Source of the DNA: Gammaproteobacteria bacterium
GTDB taxonomy: Bacteria > Pseudomonadota > Gammaproteobacteria > SZUA-152
Length of the DNA stretch: 13,803 nt
Direction of reading: 5' to 3'
Assembly (NCBI GenBank): GCA_030617485.1
Contig: JAUWVK010000027.1
Span: 1-13,803, forward strand
In this document: positions 1 through 7,697 of the stretch, piece by piece
How positions within the stretch are numbered: the stretch's first letter is position 1
Layout: every line of letters starts with the position of its first letter
The notes under the pieces: generated by a model
Seen by the model: only the letters and a program-made list of their open reading frames with translations
The model's database searches: none
Told to the model about the DNA's origin: nothing
Program-made: the position numbers and the translations under genes

Positions 1-86
1 CCAGCGTCAATGTCCACACCGGCGTCGCGATAGCTCAGCGATGGTGTTTTGCCAGATTTGCTGTTCTTGTCGTCAAGAGTACTCAC
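1..86 (-). CDS. purM: Phosphoribosylformylglycinamidine cyclo-ligase (AIR synthetase), N-terminal fragment
   Basis: Only the first 28 codons lie in the window; the gene runs off the left edge on the minus strand. Reading from a GTG start at 86-84, the peptide begins MSTLDDKNSKSG and continues into SLSYRDAGVDIDAG, the highly conserved N-terminus of PurM. PurM is the cytosolic ATP-dependent enzyme that closes FGAM to aminoimidazole ribonucleotide in purine synthesis. No in-frame ATG lies just upstream, and an AGG is present at a plausible distance before the GTG, so GTG is the likely start. The gene is divergent from the DUF2066 gene, so 87-295 should hold both promoters. The family assignment is secure because of this signature, although most of the protein is not visible. 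Confidence 0.93.
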   Translation of the reverse strand, partial: MSTLDDKNSKSGKTPSLSYRDAGVDIDA

Positions 87-280
87 AAAAATACCTGAAT
101 TTAATGAATGGGAGCCGTGCCCGAGGTGCGCTATTTTATCGGCAAGCCCGTCGCGCTGCAATTGCTGGCTTTATAATTGCCAAAGAATCCTCTGGATATT
201 GGCGGAAATGATCGTTGTTGCAACCATGCTAGACTGGATCGAGCTGTTATTGATAAGGCAGGGGAACCGGCAGATAAACA

Positions 281-286
281 AGGTGA
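281..286 (+). promoter_or_regulatory. Ribosome binding site that selects the GTG start of the DUF2066 gene
   Basis: AGGTGA lies 9 bases before an in-frame GTG at 296. The frame also offers TTG at 287, which directly abuts this site, and ATG at 305, which is about 18 bases away. By spacing alone, GTG 296 is the best served. All three starts leave the signal peptide intact. Confidence 0.5.
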
Positions 287-295
287 TTGTGTAAC

Positions 296-1411
296 GTGCA
301 TTTTATGAAAAAATCAATGAGTTATGGTCTTTTGCTGATATTGATCTGCTTGCCCGTCAGCAGTTTTGGCGCCAAGGTCAGTGATTTGTATAAGGCTGAG
401 GTGCAGGTATTTAGTCAAAAGCGCAGCGAGCGCTCTTTGGCGATGATCTCGGCATTGGCTGAGGTTTTGGCGAAGGTGAGTGGCCAGCGAGATGCGGTGC
501 AGGTAGGTGATGTTGCTAAAGCGGTAAAACGCCCGGCCAGATTTTTGCAGCAGTATCGTTATCGGGCGCTTTCAGATGCCGATCTTCAACGTGAGTTGGA
601 AACGTCAAAGCCTGGCTCTGCCCCTCAAATGGTGCTTTTTCTCTTTGATAAGGCTGCCGTAGATAAGGTGCTGCGAGAAAATGGTCTGCCGGTGTGGGGC
701 GCGACTCGGCCGGCAACGCTAGTATGGCTGGCGGTTGAAGACGAAGGTCGTCGTTACATGGTGGGCAGTGATTCCGTTGAACCACTGCGGGAACAATTAC
801 AACGTGAAGCTCACCGTCGTGGTTTGGCGATGCTCCTGCCCCTGATGGACCTGGAAGACCAGAGAGCACTGAGTTTTGCCGATGTCTGGGGCGGTTTGCG
901 TGATTCTATTGATGCGGCATCGCGCCGTTATCGTGCAGAGGCGGTGTTGGTAGGACGTCTTTACCGACCCTACGGTGGCGAGTGGCAGGGACAGTGGACC
1001 TTGCTGGAAGGCGGGTTTTTGCAATCCTGGCGTGGGGTGGGTGTGTTGCCAACGGAATTGCTGGATGAAGGCGTGGCTGGTGCAGTAGACGTCCTTGCCA
1101 GTCGTTATGCGCCCGCAGCGGGGCAACAGCAGGCCGGATTTTTACCCGTTACGGTGACTGATGTGCGTACGCTGGATGATTACGCGCGTGTTTCACATTA
1201 TTTGAAGTCATTACAGCAGGTGTCACGAGTACATGCGGCCCGTGTAGAAGCGGATAGAATCACTTTTGAGCTGGATGTGCAGGGCAGCCCGGATAGTTTT
1301 TCCAAAACAGTATCGCTGGGCAATGTGTTGGTTCCATACAAATCTTTGCCTGGAGAAACATCCGTGGGTTGGGCGTCGACCTTTTCACAGGTTTATCAAT
1401 TGTTGCCTTGA
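296..1411 (+). CDS. DUF2066 domain-containing secreted protein
   Basis: This is a protein of about 370 residues with an N-terminal signal peptide: a basic MKKS, a hydrophobic stretch around YGLLLILICLPVSS, and likely cleavage after SFGA. The following segment, with VQVFSQKRSERSLAM and ALAEVLAKVSGQ, is typical of DUF2066, a gammaproteobacterial family of unknown function usually found next to purM. That neighbourhood is present here. No catalytic motif is apparent. Start choice is uncertain: GTG 296 has the best-spaced Shine-Dalgarno, ATG 305 begins the cleanest signal peptide, and TTG 287 opens the longest frame. The next gene begins 27 bases after the stop on the same strand, so the two are probably co-transcribed. 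The role is inferred only to be periplasmic or envelope-related. Confidence 0.85.
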   Translation: MHFMKKSMSYGLLLILICLPVSSFGAKVSDLYKAEVQVFSQKRSERSLAMISALAEVLAKVSGQRDAVQVGDVAKAVKRPARFLQQYRYRALSDADLQRELETSKPGSAPQMVLFLFDKAAVDKVLRENGLPVWGATRPATLVWLAVEDEGRRYMVGSDSVEPLREQLQREAHRRGLAMLLPLMDLEDQRALSFADVWGGLRDSIDAASRRYRAEAVLVGRLYRPYGGEWQGQWTLLEGGFLQSWRGVGVLPTELLDEGVAGAVDVLASRYAPAAGQQQAGFLPVTVTDVRTLDDYARVSHYLKSLQQVSRVHAARVEADRITFELDVQGSPDSFSKTVSLGNVLVPYKSLPGETSVGWASTFSQVYQLLP

Positions 1412-1438
1412 TGCTGGTCTAAGTTATAAGTTAGTACA

Positions 1439-1993
1439 GTGAAACAGTTACCCAACATAATTAGCATATTCCGCATTTTTCTGGTGATGCCCATTGTGTG
1501 GGCGTTGTTAAATCTGGAGTATGCAACCGCATTAATTTTATTTGCTGTTGCCGGGTTTACGGATGCACTGGATGGGTTTTTGGCCAAACAGTTTCATTGG
1601 GAAAGTCGCCTGGGCTCGATTCTTGATCCGCTCGCAGATAAGCTGTTATTGGTGAGCTCATTTTTAGCGCTGGCCTGGATTGAGCTTATCCCGTTATGGC
1701 TAGTGGTTGTTGTCATTGCAAGAGATTTGTTGATTATTATCGGCGGCGTCGTTTTTCATTATATGTTTGTACAGTTTGATATGGCACCTTCCCGTATCAG
1801 TAAGGCAAACACTTTTTTTCAGATAATATTTGTTTTGGCAGTGGTGTTTTATCACGGAGATTTTGCCTTTACACCGTGGGTAGTTGAGGCGCTGGGTTAT
1901 ATCGTGCTAGTTACCACGGTAATGAGTGGAATGGATTATGTGTGGGTGTGGGGTCGGCGTGCAATTCATGTAACAAAAAATGCGACAAAATAA
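1439..1993 (+). CDS. CDP-alcohol phosphatidyltransferase family protein (PgsA-like)
   Basis: A 184-residue integral membrane protein starting at GTG, in the size range of PgsA. It carries the CDP-alcohol phosphatidyltransferase signature at residues 42-67: D42, D45-G46, A49, G59, D63 and D67, the four aspartates that bind metal and the CDP group. The usual Arg after Ala is Lys (K50). Further hydrophobic helices cover about 12-30, 68-110 and 123-165, and PSRISKANTFFQI (117-129) matches the conserved loop of this family. Such enzymes move a phosphatidyl group from CDP-diacylglycerol to an alcohol at the inner membrane, glycerol-3-phosphate in the case of PgsA. Whether this copy is the main PgsA or a paralogue with another acceptor cannot be told here; the location beside purM rather than uvrC suggests a paralogue. 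The Shine-Dalgarno is weak. Confidence 0.88.
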   Translation: MKQLPNIISIFRIFLVMPIVWALLNLEYATALILFAVAGFTDALDGFLAKQFHWESRLGSILDPLADKLLLVSSFLALAWIELIPLWLVVVVIARDLLIIIGGVVFHYMFVQFDMAPSRISKANTFFQIIFVLAVVFYHGDFAFTPWVVEALGYIVLVTTVMSGMDYVWVWGRRAIHVTKNATK

Positions 1994-2044
1994 AAAACAT
2001 CTCTTGATTAAAAATTCTTAATTAAAATAAGTAGTAACGAGCAT

Positions 2045-3100
2045 ATGACTGAATCACAAAAATGGTTAATTCTGACAGTAACGTTTGCTGTCGGATTTCT
2101 TGTCTATCTGCTGGCGCCGGTGCTGACGCCCTTTCTGGCGGCGGCATTATTGTCCTATTTAGGTGATCCTCTGGCGGACCGTCTGGAATCGCGTGGCTTA
2201 CCACGCACCGCTGCCGTTGTTGTTGTTTTTGTTTTACTGCTAGCAATGGTTACCCTGGTTTTAGTATTGCTTGTGCCCGCAGTGGGGAATCAAATAGAAG
2301 TATTGGTAAGCAAGTTGCCGGTCTACCTGGACTCGTTGCAAACAAATATTGCCCCCTGGCTGAAAAAAACTTTTGGTGTGGAAGTTTCATTACTGGATTC
2401 AACGACATTAAAATCTGCGTTGCAGGAGCACTGGTCACAGTTTGGGGGTGTCGCCAAAAATATTATTGCCTGGTTGTCTCAGTCCGGGATGGCGTTGGTA
2501 GCGTTGCTAGCGAATCTGGTGCTTATTCCTGTCGTCACATTTTATTTGTTAAGAGACTGGGATGGGCTTGTTAAAAAAATACATGGTTTATTACCGCGAA
2601 AGTGGGAACCAACTGCGGTGAAGCTGGCAAAAGAATCCGATGAAGTGTTAGGCGCGTTTCTTCGTGGTCAGATGTTAGTTATGCTGGCGTTGGCTTTTAT
2701 TTACTCAGTGGGTTTGTGGTGGGTTGGTCTTGAGTTGGCTCTGATCATTGGTTTGGTTGCAGGGCTGGTGAGCTTTGTTCCTTACCTGGGTTTTATTGTT
2801 GGTATTTTGTTGGCTGGTGTCGCTGCCATGATGCAATTTCATGATCCTTCCATTCTGCTGTTAATAGCTGCAGTTTTTGGTGTTGGTCAGGCGCTGGAAG
2901 GGATGTTGCTAACGCCAATGCTGGTAGGTGATAAAATCGGTCTTCATCCTGTTGCCGTAATTTTTGCGGTAATGGCAGGTGGTACGTTGTTTGGTTTTGT
3001 TGGTGTATTGCTTGCCTTGCCAGTGGCCGCGATTGTAATGGTATTGCTGAGACATATTCAGCAGGTCTATCGTCAAAGTGATCTTTACGCTGAATCGTAA
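2045..3100 (+). CDS. perM: AI-2E family transporter, PerM-like membrane protein
   Basis: A 351-residue polytopic inner-membrane protein, close to the length of E. coli PerM. Hydrophobic segments are visible at about 9-39, 54-79, 148-168, 210-228, 230-261, 268-282 and 304-336, with a soluble region around 80-140 between the second and third. Family landmarks are the VSFVPYLGF stretch (242-250), LTPMLVGDKIGLHP (289-302) and the glycine-rich LFGFVGVLLALP near the end. The family has been linked to permease or ion-transport roles and, for TqsA, AI-2 export; the substrate here is unknown. Its position before hda echoes E. coli, where perM, an arsC-like gene and hda are neighbours. The start is ATG at 2045; the 51-base gap to the previous gene is A/T-rich. 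Confidence 0.88.
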   Translation: MTESQKWLILTVTFAVGFLVYLLAPVLTPFLAAALLSYLGDPLADRLESRGLPRTAAVVVVFVLLLAMVTLVLVLLVPAVGNQIEVLVSKLPVYLDSLQTNIAPWLKKTFGVEVSLLDSTTLKSALQEHWSQFGGVAKNIIAWLSQSGMALVALLANLVLIPVVTFYLLRDWDGLVKKIHGLLPRKWEPTAVKLAKESDEVLGAFLRGQMLVMLALAFIYSVGLWWVGLELALIIGLVAGLVSFVPYLGFIVGILLAGVAAMMQFHDPSILLLIAAVFGVGQALEGMLLTPMLVGDKIGLHPVAVIFAVMAGGTLFGFVGVLLALPVAAIVMVLLRHIQQVYRQSDLYAES

Positions 3101-3110
3101 GTTTCCTTTT

Positions 3111-3138
3111 CGTCATTCCGGCGCAGGCCGGAATCCAG
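3111..3138. repeat. Dispersed palindromic repeat with 8-bp perfect stem
   Basis: ATTCCGGC (3115-3122) and GCCGGAAT (3127-3134) form a perfect hairpin around a GCAG loop, flanked by CGTC and CCAG. The whole 28-base unit is of the widespread proteobacterial type that reads ...GGATTCCGGCCTGCGCCGGAATGA... on the opposite strand. Translated on the minus strand it gives the LDSGLRRND peptide often seen in spurious annotations. It lies in the 77-base gap between perM and hda. No T-run follows, so it is not a classical intrinsic terminator, though it could protect mRNA ends. Only one copy is in the window. Confidence 0.7.
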
Positions 3139-3177
3139 ATTACTCAATAGATATATTTTAATGATTGGATTTAGGTC

Positions 3178-3900
3178 GTGGTAACAGAACAAATACCCTT
3201 GCATTTTGCCTGGCGGGATGGATTTTCGTTTGAAAACTTTTTTGCGGGCGCTTGTCATAACGATAATGTTCTCGAAAGCAATGTTGAGGCAGTGCATCAC
3301 TTGCAACGAATTATTTCCGGTGAGTCTGTTGGCGAACAATTCCTTTTTTTATGGGGTTTTACCAACGTAGGGAAAAGTCATTTGTTACAGGCTTCCTGTC
3401 AACGGGCCGCTGACTCCGGGTTAACCGTTGCCTACTTACCATTGAAGGATATTGGCGACCTTCAGCCGGAAATGTTTACAGGTCTGGAGCAGATGTCGCT
3501 GGTTTGTATTGATGATGTGCAGGAGATTGCAGGAAATAAACAATGTGAGGAAGCCTTGTTCCATCTTTACAATCGCATGCGCGATGCAGGCAACAAGATG
3601 ATAGTGACTGGTGATGTTGCGCCAAATGCTTTGCCATTATCGCTAGCTGATTTGCAGTCACGGCTTAGTTGGGGCCCTGTGTTTCATCTGCAGGAATTAA
3701 ATGATGACAATAAAATTGCGGCCTTGCAGTTGCGGGCGAAAATGCGTGGTTTTGAATTAACAGAAGACGTTGGTCTGTTTCTAATTCGGCGCAGTGCAAG
3801 AGATATGGTGTCTTTGTTTGCCTTGCTGGATAAGCTTGATGAAGCATCGTTGGCGCAACATAGAAAATTGACGATCCCGTTTGTGCGGGGTCTTATTTAG
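3178..3900 (+). CDS. hda: DnaA regulatory inactivator Hda
   Basis: A 240-residue AAA+ protein homologous to the ATPase core of DnaA. Hda bound to the DNA-loaded sliding clamp stimulates ATP hydrolysis by DnaA and so prevents re-initiation of replication. The N-terminus QIPLHF (residues 5-10) resembles the clamp-binding QL[SP]LPL motif and supports the GTG start at 3178. Walker A is GFTNVGKS (60-67), with Lys where the E. coli protein has Arg. Walker B is LVCIDD (108-113), the arginine-finger region is SRLSWG (161-166), and sensor 2 is around RSARDM (205-210). The end, KLTIPFVRGLI, matches E. coli Hda closely but stops two or three residues earlier. Length is normal for the family. It is preceded by a palindromic repeat and followed by the accessory block. 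Confidence 0.95.
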   Translation: MVTEQIPLHFAWRDGFSFENFFAGACHNDNVLESNVEAVHHLQRIISGESVGEQFLFLWGFTNVGKSHLLQASCQRAADSGLTVAYLPLKDIGDLQPEMFTGLEQMSLVCIDDVQEIAGNKQCEEALFHLYNRMRDAGNKMIVTGDVAPNALPLSLADLQSRLSWGPVFHLQELNDDNKIAALQLRAKMRGFELTEDVGLFLIRRSARDMVSLFALLDKLDEASLAQHRKLTIPFVRGLI

Positions 3901-3957
3901 TCTGAGTAAGTGAATATCTACTTTTACTGATGCAGACGTTAACGTGTAAATCCTCTT

Positions 3958-3982
3958 ATGACCGCTAACCCATAGCGGTCAT
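3958..3982. terminator. Perfect 10-bp hairpin downstream of hda
   Basis: ATGACCGCTA (3958-3967) pairs exactly with TAGCGGTCAT (3973-3982) around the loop ACCCA. It lies 58 bases after the hda stop and could end the hda transcript, but no run of T follows on either side, so it is not a standard intrinsic terminator. Its first 12 bases recur at the far end of the lipoprotein block (9460-9471), so it may instead mark an insertion boundary. Confidence 0.45.
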
Positions 3983-4021
3983 CCAGAAATATTCTCTAAA
4001 TACCCCCTCAGCGCTCATTTC

Positions 4022-4037
4022 TGTGACGCCGATCACA
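4022..4037. promoter_or_regulatory. CRP/Vfr-type binding site
   Basis: TGTGA-CGCCGA-TCACA matches the CRP core consensus TGTGA-N6-TCACA at all ten fixed positions. It is centred at 4029.5, about 116 bases before the ATG of the giant lipoprotein and 122 bases after the hda stop. Among neighbouring genes only the lipoprotein gene is downstream, so it is the likely target. A convincing -35/-10 pair was not identified, so activation versus repression cannot be judged. Confidence 0.6.
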
Positions 4038-4145
4038 CAATTAGTGTGCGTGATTCGACATATCTCACGATAAGATAAGTTCAAGTATCACTTATTTACC
4101 CGAGAAAACCTTAAAACAAGAATTAACAATTTAAAAGGAATTTCA

Positions 4146-7028
4146 ATGTCCTGCATCTCCACAATTTTTAGAGTTTCTTCTTACGTTATATTTATCATCG
4201 TCCTCACAGCATGTGGCGGTGGTGGAGGCGGTGGTGGGGGGGCAAGCCCGAGTCCAGCGCCAGGTCCGGCACCAGCGCCTGGTGCGGTGTTGCAATCTAT
4301 CTCAGTGACGCCAACAGGCCTTGTGCTTAAGGTTGGTGCTTCGCAGCAGATGAGCGCCATTGGTAGCTACGATGATGGCGGTCAGTTGGACATAAGCGGT
4401 TCAGTAACATGGGCTAGCGTTGGCGTCGTTAGCATGAATTCTTCTGGTCTAGTCACCGCAGTCTCACCTGGTTCGGGCATTGCGACCGCGATTAACGCCA
4501 GCCCCGCTATGCAAGGTTTTACTTTTGTGTATGCCTCTACCTACGGTATCGAAGGTAGTATAGGTTCACCTGTTACTCTGACATTGGAAACCTCTCACTC
4601 AGGTGAAGTTAATTTTGGTGGCCCTGGTGCAGGCAATGGGTACAGTTACTATGCCGTAAACGTGACACCTGGCGCAGCGTACTATATTTCTCTAAGCGGA
4701 CTGGATGGTAATGCTCATCTAGAAATCTACGATGACAGCGGTTTCTCTAATGAGGTGTGTGCATCTCAAAATTTCAATAACGATGATGAAAGGTGTTATG
4801 CCGATGGCCCGGCAGGCGGTGTGCTGTATATCGCTGTTAATGGCGACGATACTAATTTAGATACCGCTCAAGGTGCGGCCTATACGTTAACAGTCAATGC
4901 GGGATACAAAGACGAGGGTTCATCTGTTTCGCCGATTGCACTATCGTTAGATACGCCGGTTAGTGGACAAGTCGGTAGTTATCTCATTTTTTATATGGGC
5001 GGAGGCAGCATATACAGTGCGCCCGTCGCACTCACTGGGCGCTATACGGTCTCGCTGACAAATATTACCAATAACGTATCCCTTATGGTGCTAGATGGGC
5101 CAGGTTCGGGAACGATTCTGTGTGAATCTAGTGTTGCGGGTACTGGGGATGAGTCCTGTTCATTCCAGGCGGATCGTACGCCAGCCTATGTGTTGGTGTC
5201 GGGTATCAGTAATTCTATTGGCGCTGGTTTTACTCTCACCGTAACGGAAGACCACGCGGCGTACACAGAAGAAGGTACGGAAGGAGCACCCGTTGCATTG
5301 ACGATACTGCCTCATCATGGGCACGTTGGTGGGATTAATGGCTATACCAACAGTTACTACAGCATACCCGTCACTGCAATGCAGTCTGTACGAATACAGG
5401 CGACTGGCGTGGATGGTGACCTGGGTATGTATGTTTATGACGGTGATTCAACATTTACTACATACACCTGCAGTGATTTCACATTGAGTGCTGGGGATCT
5501 GGTTTGTCTGCTGGAGCCCGCAACAACGGCGACTGTGTATGTCAAAATGACAAGCAATGCTGGATTAGGTGCGGAATTTTCTCTGAATGTAACGCCCATT
5601 AACTACGCAGCAGAAGGTACTTCGGTCACGCCTCAAACAATCGTTTCCACCCCGGTATTTGACGCACCGTATTCGGGAACTGTTGATAGTGCGGGTAGTT
5701 ATTATCAGGTACCTGTCGTCGCAGGTAAATTACACAGTGTAGGGCTGTCCAGTTTATCCGGTGACGCATCTCTTACTGTGTATGATGATTCCAGTTTGGT
5801 CACCATGCTTTGTACGTCCGACAACGCAAATCTTGCAGATGAGTCATGTCAGGCAACACCTACTGGTAGTAGTGTTTGGGTTTTTGTGGGCGGTTCCACT
5901 TATGGATCGAAGTTCGACCTGACAGTGGATAGGGTCTATGTACAACAAGGTAGTTTTGCCAGTTCTTTTGATATTACTGGATTGCTACCCAACTATACAA
6001 CTGGTGAAGTGGGTTCTGGCTCTGTTAGTACCGAGCGCACTTATCTTGTTGCCACATTGACAGCAGGTAAAGCCTATTCATTTCAGGTAACCAACAATAC
6101 AGATGCGAGTTTAAGTGCATGGGTGTATGACAATGCCATGTTCAGCTCTCCTCTCGGTTGCCAACTTGAATCGTTCAATAATTTCAGCTGCACTATCGAA
6201 CCCATTTATAGTGGTACGGCATCCATCATGGTGACAAGTGATGACCCTTATGGCTCAGCATTTGATCTGTCCATTACTGAAGTCGCATATAGTACTCAGG
6301 GGTCAGTCGGAACGCCGGTAAACATTGGTGCATTTCCGGTAACTGAATTTGTTGGCGTGAGCAGGCTCGAACATACGGGGGGTACGGTTGACGCGACTAA
6401 CAGCTATTACATCGCCGACGTATCAGGTGGTTATGACTATGTTAACTATGTCATCGGCTTGACGAATCAAAGTGCCGATGTAGATTTGTATGTTTACGAT
6501 GATTCCAGTTTTACCAATCTGCTATGCAGCAGTGTATCAGCTGGAACATCAGATGAAGCCTGCGCGGGATTAAGTCCTGTTGGAAACAACCTTTATATCA
6601 AAGTGGGTGGAGCCTCAAGCGGTTTTGGCGGTACGTTCAACTTGACTGTTGATCATGATTACGCTGTTGAGGGTGCTGTCAGTACAGGTAATGGGGGTAA
6701 CTTGACCATTAACTCCATAGCGCTAACCCAGGGTGTAGCCTATGAAGGCCAGGCGAAAGGGATTGAATACAGTTACTATTATTTAAATCCAGTCGCATCG
6801 GGTAACCATACGGTAACCGTTAGCAACATGTTCGATTCCACTTGTGTGGCGGTTTACGATGAAGCGGATGGAAAATTTAACAGTCCCTCATACGTTTATT
6901 CAGGAACCAATAAAGCGTTGACGCCTGACAAAAGTTTCACGTACAGCTTTACTGCTGGTGTCTTTGTGATAGTTGATGGTTGCGGATCAAGCGTCACCGG
7001 TACTGCATTTACTATTACTATAAATTAA
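4146..7028 (+). CDS. Giant lipoprotein with Big_2-like domain and seven PPC-like repeats
   Basis: A 960-residue predicted lipoprotein. The signal peptide ends in the lipobox LTAC with lipidated C23, followed by nine glycines and a Pro/Ala/Ser linker to about residue 46. Residues 48-130 resemble a bacterial Ig-like Big_2 domain (SISVTPTGLVLKVGASQQ, then VTWASV and SSGLVTAVSPG). From Tyr133 to the end are seven units of 111-124 residues, each opening with Y-x-x-[E/Q]-G and most carrying an SYY strand, a VYDD-like strand and a closing F-x-L-T-V strand. This is the pattern of PPC-type beta-sandwich domains. Units 1-4 and 6 each have a Cys pair exactly 12 residues apart, suggesting one disulfide per unit. 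AAGGA (4135-4139) gives a good Shine-Dalgarno. No enzymatic domain is visible; an adhesin or extracellular scaffold is an inference. The run of G at 4236-4242 could cause slippage. Confidence 0.85.
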   Translation: MSCISTIFRVSSYVIFIIVLTACGGGGGGGGGASPSPAPGPAPAPGAVLQSISVTPTGLVLKVGASQQMSAIGSYDDGGQLDISGSVTWASVGVVSMNSSGLVTAVSPGSGIATAINASPAMQGFTFVYASTYGIEGSIGSPVTLTLETSHSGEVNFGGPGAGNGYSYYAVNVTPGAAYYISLSGLDGNAHLEIYDDSGFSNEVCASQNFNNDDERCYADGPAGGVLYIAVNGDDTNLDTAQGAAYTLTVNAGYKDEGSSVSPIALSLDTPVSGQVGSYLIFYMGGGSIYSAPVALTGRYTVSLTNITNNVSLMVLDGPGSGTILCESSVAGTGDESCSFQADRTPAYVLVSGISNSIGAGFTLTVTEDHAAYTEEGTEGAPVALTILPHHGHVGGINGYTNSYYSIPVTAMQSVRIQATGVDGDLGMYVYDGDSTFTTYTCSDFTLSAGDLVCLLEPATTATVYVKMTSNAGLGAEFSLNVTPINYAAEGTSVTPQTIVSTPVFDAPYSGTVDSAGSYYQVPVVAGKLHSVGLSSLSGDASLTVYDDSSLVTMLCTSDNANLADESCQATPTGSSVWVFVGGSTYGSKFDLTVDRVYVQQGSFASSFDITGLLPNYTTGEVGSGSVSTERTYLVATLTAGKAYSFQVTNNTDASLSAWVYDNAMFSSPLGCQLESFNNFSCTIEPIYSGTASIMVTSDDPYGSAFDLSITEVAYSTQGSVGTPVNIGAFPVTEFVGVSRLEHTGGTVDATNSYYIADVSGGYDYVNYVIGLTNQSADVDLYVYDDSSFTNLLCSSVSAGTSDEACAGLSPVGNNLYIKVGGASSGFGGTFNLTVDHDYAVEGAVSTGNGGNLTINSIALTQGVAYEGQAKGIEYSYYYLNPVASGNHTVTVSNMFDSTCVAVYDEADGKFNSPSYVYSGTNKALTPDKSFTYSFTAGVFVIVDGCGSSVTGTAFTITIN
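4542..7025 (+). repeat. Seven tandem protein-level repeats in the giant lipoprotein
   Basis: The units begin at residues 133, 254, 373, 487, 598, 715 and 839, giving spacings of 121, 119, 114, 111, 117 and 124, with a last unit of 122. The shared skeleton is Y-x2-[E/Q]-G, a central VYDD-like strand, a Cys pair and a closing F-x-[L/I]-[T/S]-[V/I] strand. Cys positions are 205/217, 326/338, 442/454, 556/568, 672/682, 794/806 and 900/946. Repeats are diverged at the DNA level, so duplication is old and recent recombination between units is unlikely. Confidence 0.75.
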
Positions 7029-7127
7029 CTATTTTAAGAATATGCAAATACTCAAGTAGTAATGCTGAGCGCCGCTAAACTATTATTCAAATTTAATTTT
7101 TTATAGCTGTGGAGAAAGGAAAAGCAC

Positions 7128-7679
7128 ATGAAATTTATAAAACTTTCTATTATGTTGGCATTATGTGTACCTGTAATTTCTTGTATGCTTATCCCTAAAG
7201 TGGAAACTCCTCAGACGCCCCAAGTGTTTCGTGAGGCGGTCACAAAAACAAAGTATATTGTTAAAGAGTCTTATACAGTCAATAAAAAATTATCGGAAGT
7301 ATCCAAGGTTTGGGAAGATCGGTATAAGAAATGTCTGGATGTAACTGTAGAAAGCTCAGTAACTAGAGGATTCTCTACAAGCACAACCTACAACGACTAC
7401 AATCCTAGAATTGAATTTTCACCGGGTAAAATTCAGCTGACCGTTCAGTTTGAACGAGGCGGGAACACTTCATCTAATGCCCTTCCCCCTCCCGGAGGTA
7501 TCTATTTTATGGTTGCTGATGCCACTCAGCTAAAAGGAAACAAAACTCTGGTCGAAATTTATAGAATGAATTTTCCAAAAGACTACAGTATCGTTTCCAA
7601 AGCCATTGTTGGCTGGGCTGAGGGCAAAAAGAATACATGTCCTGACCTTGTTGCAATGGACAATACTTTTGGCGGCTGA
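7128..7679 (+). CDS. Predicted lipoprotein of unknown function (183 aa)
   Basis: The family is not recognised. The N-terminus MKFIKLSIMLALCVPVISC is a lipoprotein signal ending at C19 (V-I-S-C); the residue after it is Met, not Asp, which favours sorting to the outer membrane. Residues 32-68 are charged and probably helical, followed by a Ser/Thr-rich stretch (74-88) and a beta-rich part with RIEFSPGKIQLTVQFERG (94-111). C69 and C171 could pair. AAAGGAAA lies just before the ATG and fits a Shine-Dalgarno. The next lipoprotein gene starts 18 bases after the stop, so the two likely form an operon. The 99-base gap from the giant lipoprotein contains no clear terminator. The region is A/T-rich (about 33% GC in the sampled line 7261-7320). 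Confidence 0.75.
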   Translation: MKFIKLSIMLALCVPVISCMLIPKVETPQTPQVFREAVTKTKYIVKESYTVNKKLSEVSKVWEDRYKKCLDVTVESSVTRGFSTSTTYNDYNPRIEFSPGKIQLTVQFERGGNTSSNALPPPGGIYFMVADATQLKGNKTLVEIYRMNFPKDYSIVSKAIVGWAEGKKNTCPDLVAMDNTFGG

Positions 7680-7697
7680 TACTGAATTGGGATAATC

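Noticed and set aside
170..175. TATAAA on the minus strand as a purM -10 element
   Set aside because: No acceptable -35 lies at 16-18 bases, and no PurR-type operator was seen, so the purM promoter is not called.
49..294. Plus-strand frame of 81 codons at the left edge
   Set aside because: It overlaps the purM start antisense and the purM/DUF2066 promoter gap, and has no recognisable protein features.
3085..3339. Minus-strand frame of 84 codons with the peptide LDSGLRRNDE
   Set aside because: The peptide is the translation of the dispersed palindromic repeat, and the rest overlaps the start of hda. It is a well-known spurious reading.
3936..3945. Perfect 10-base palindrome ACGTTAACGT after hda
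   Set aside because: It has no spacer, no second copy and no known binding consensus; palindromes this short arise by chance.
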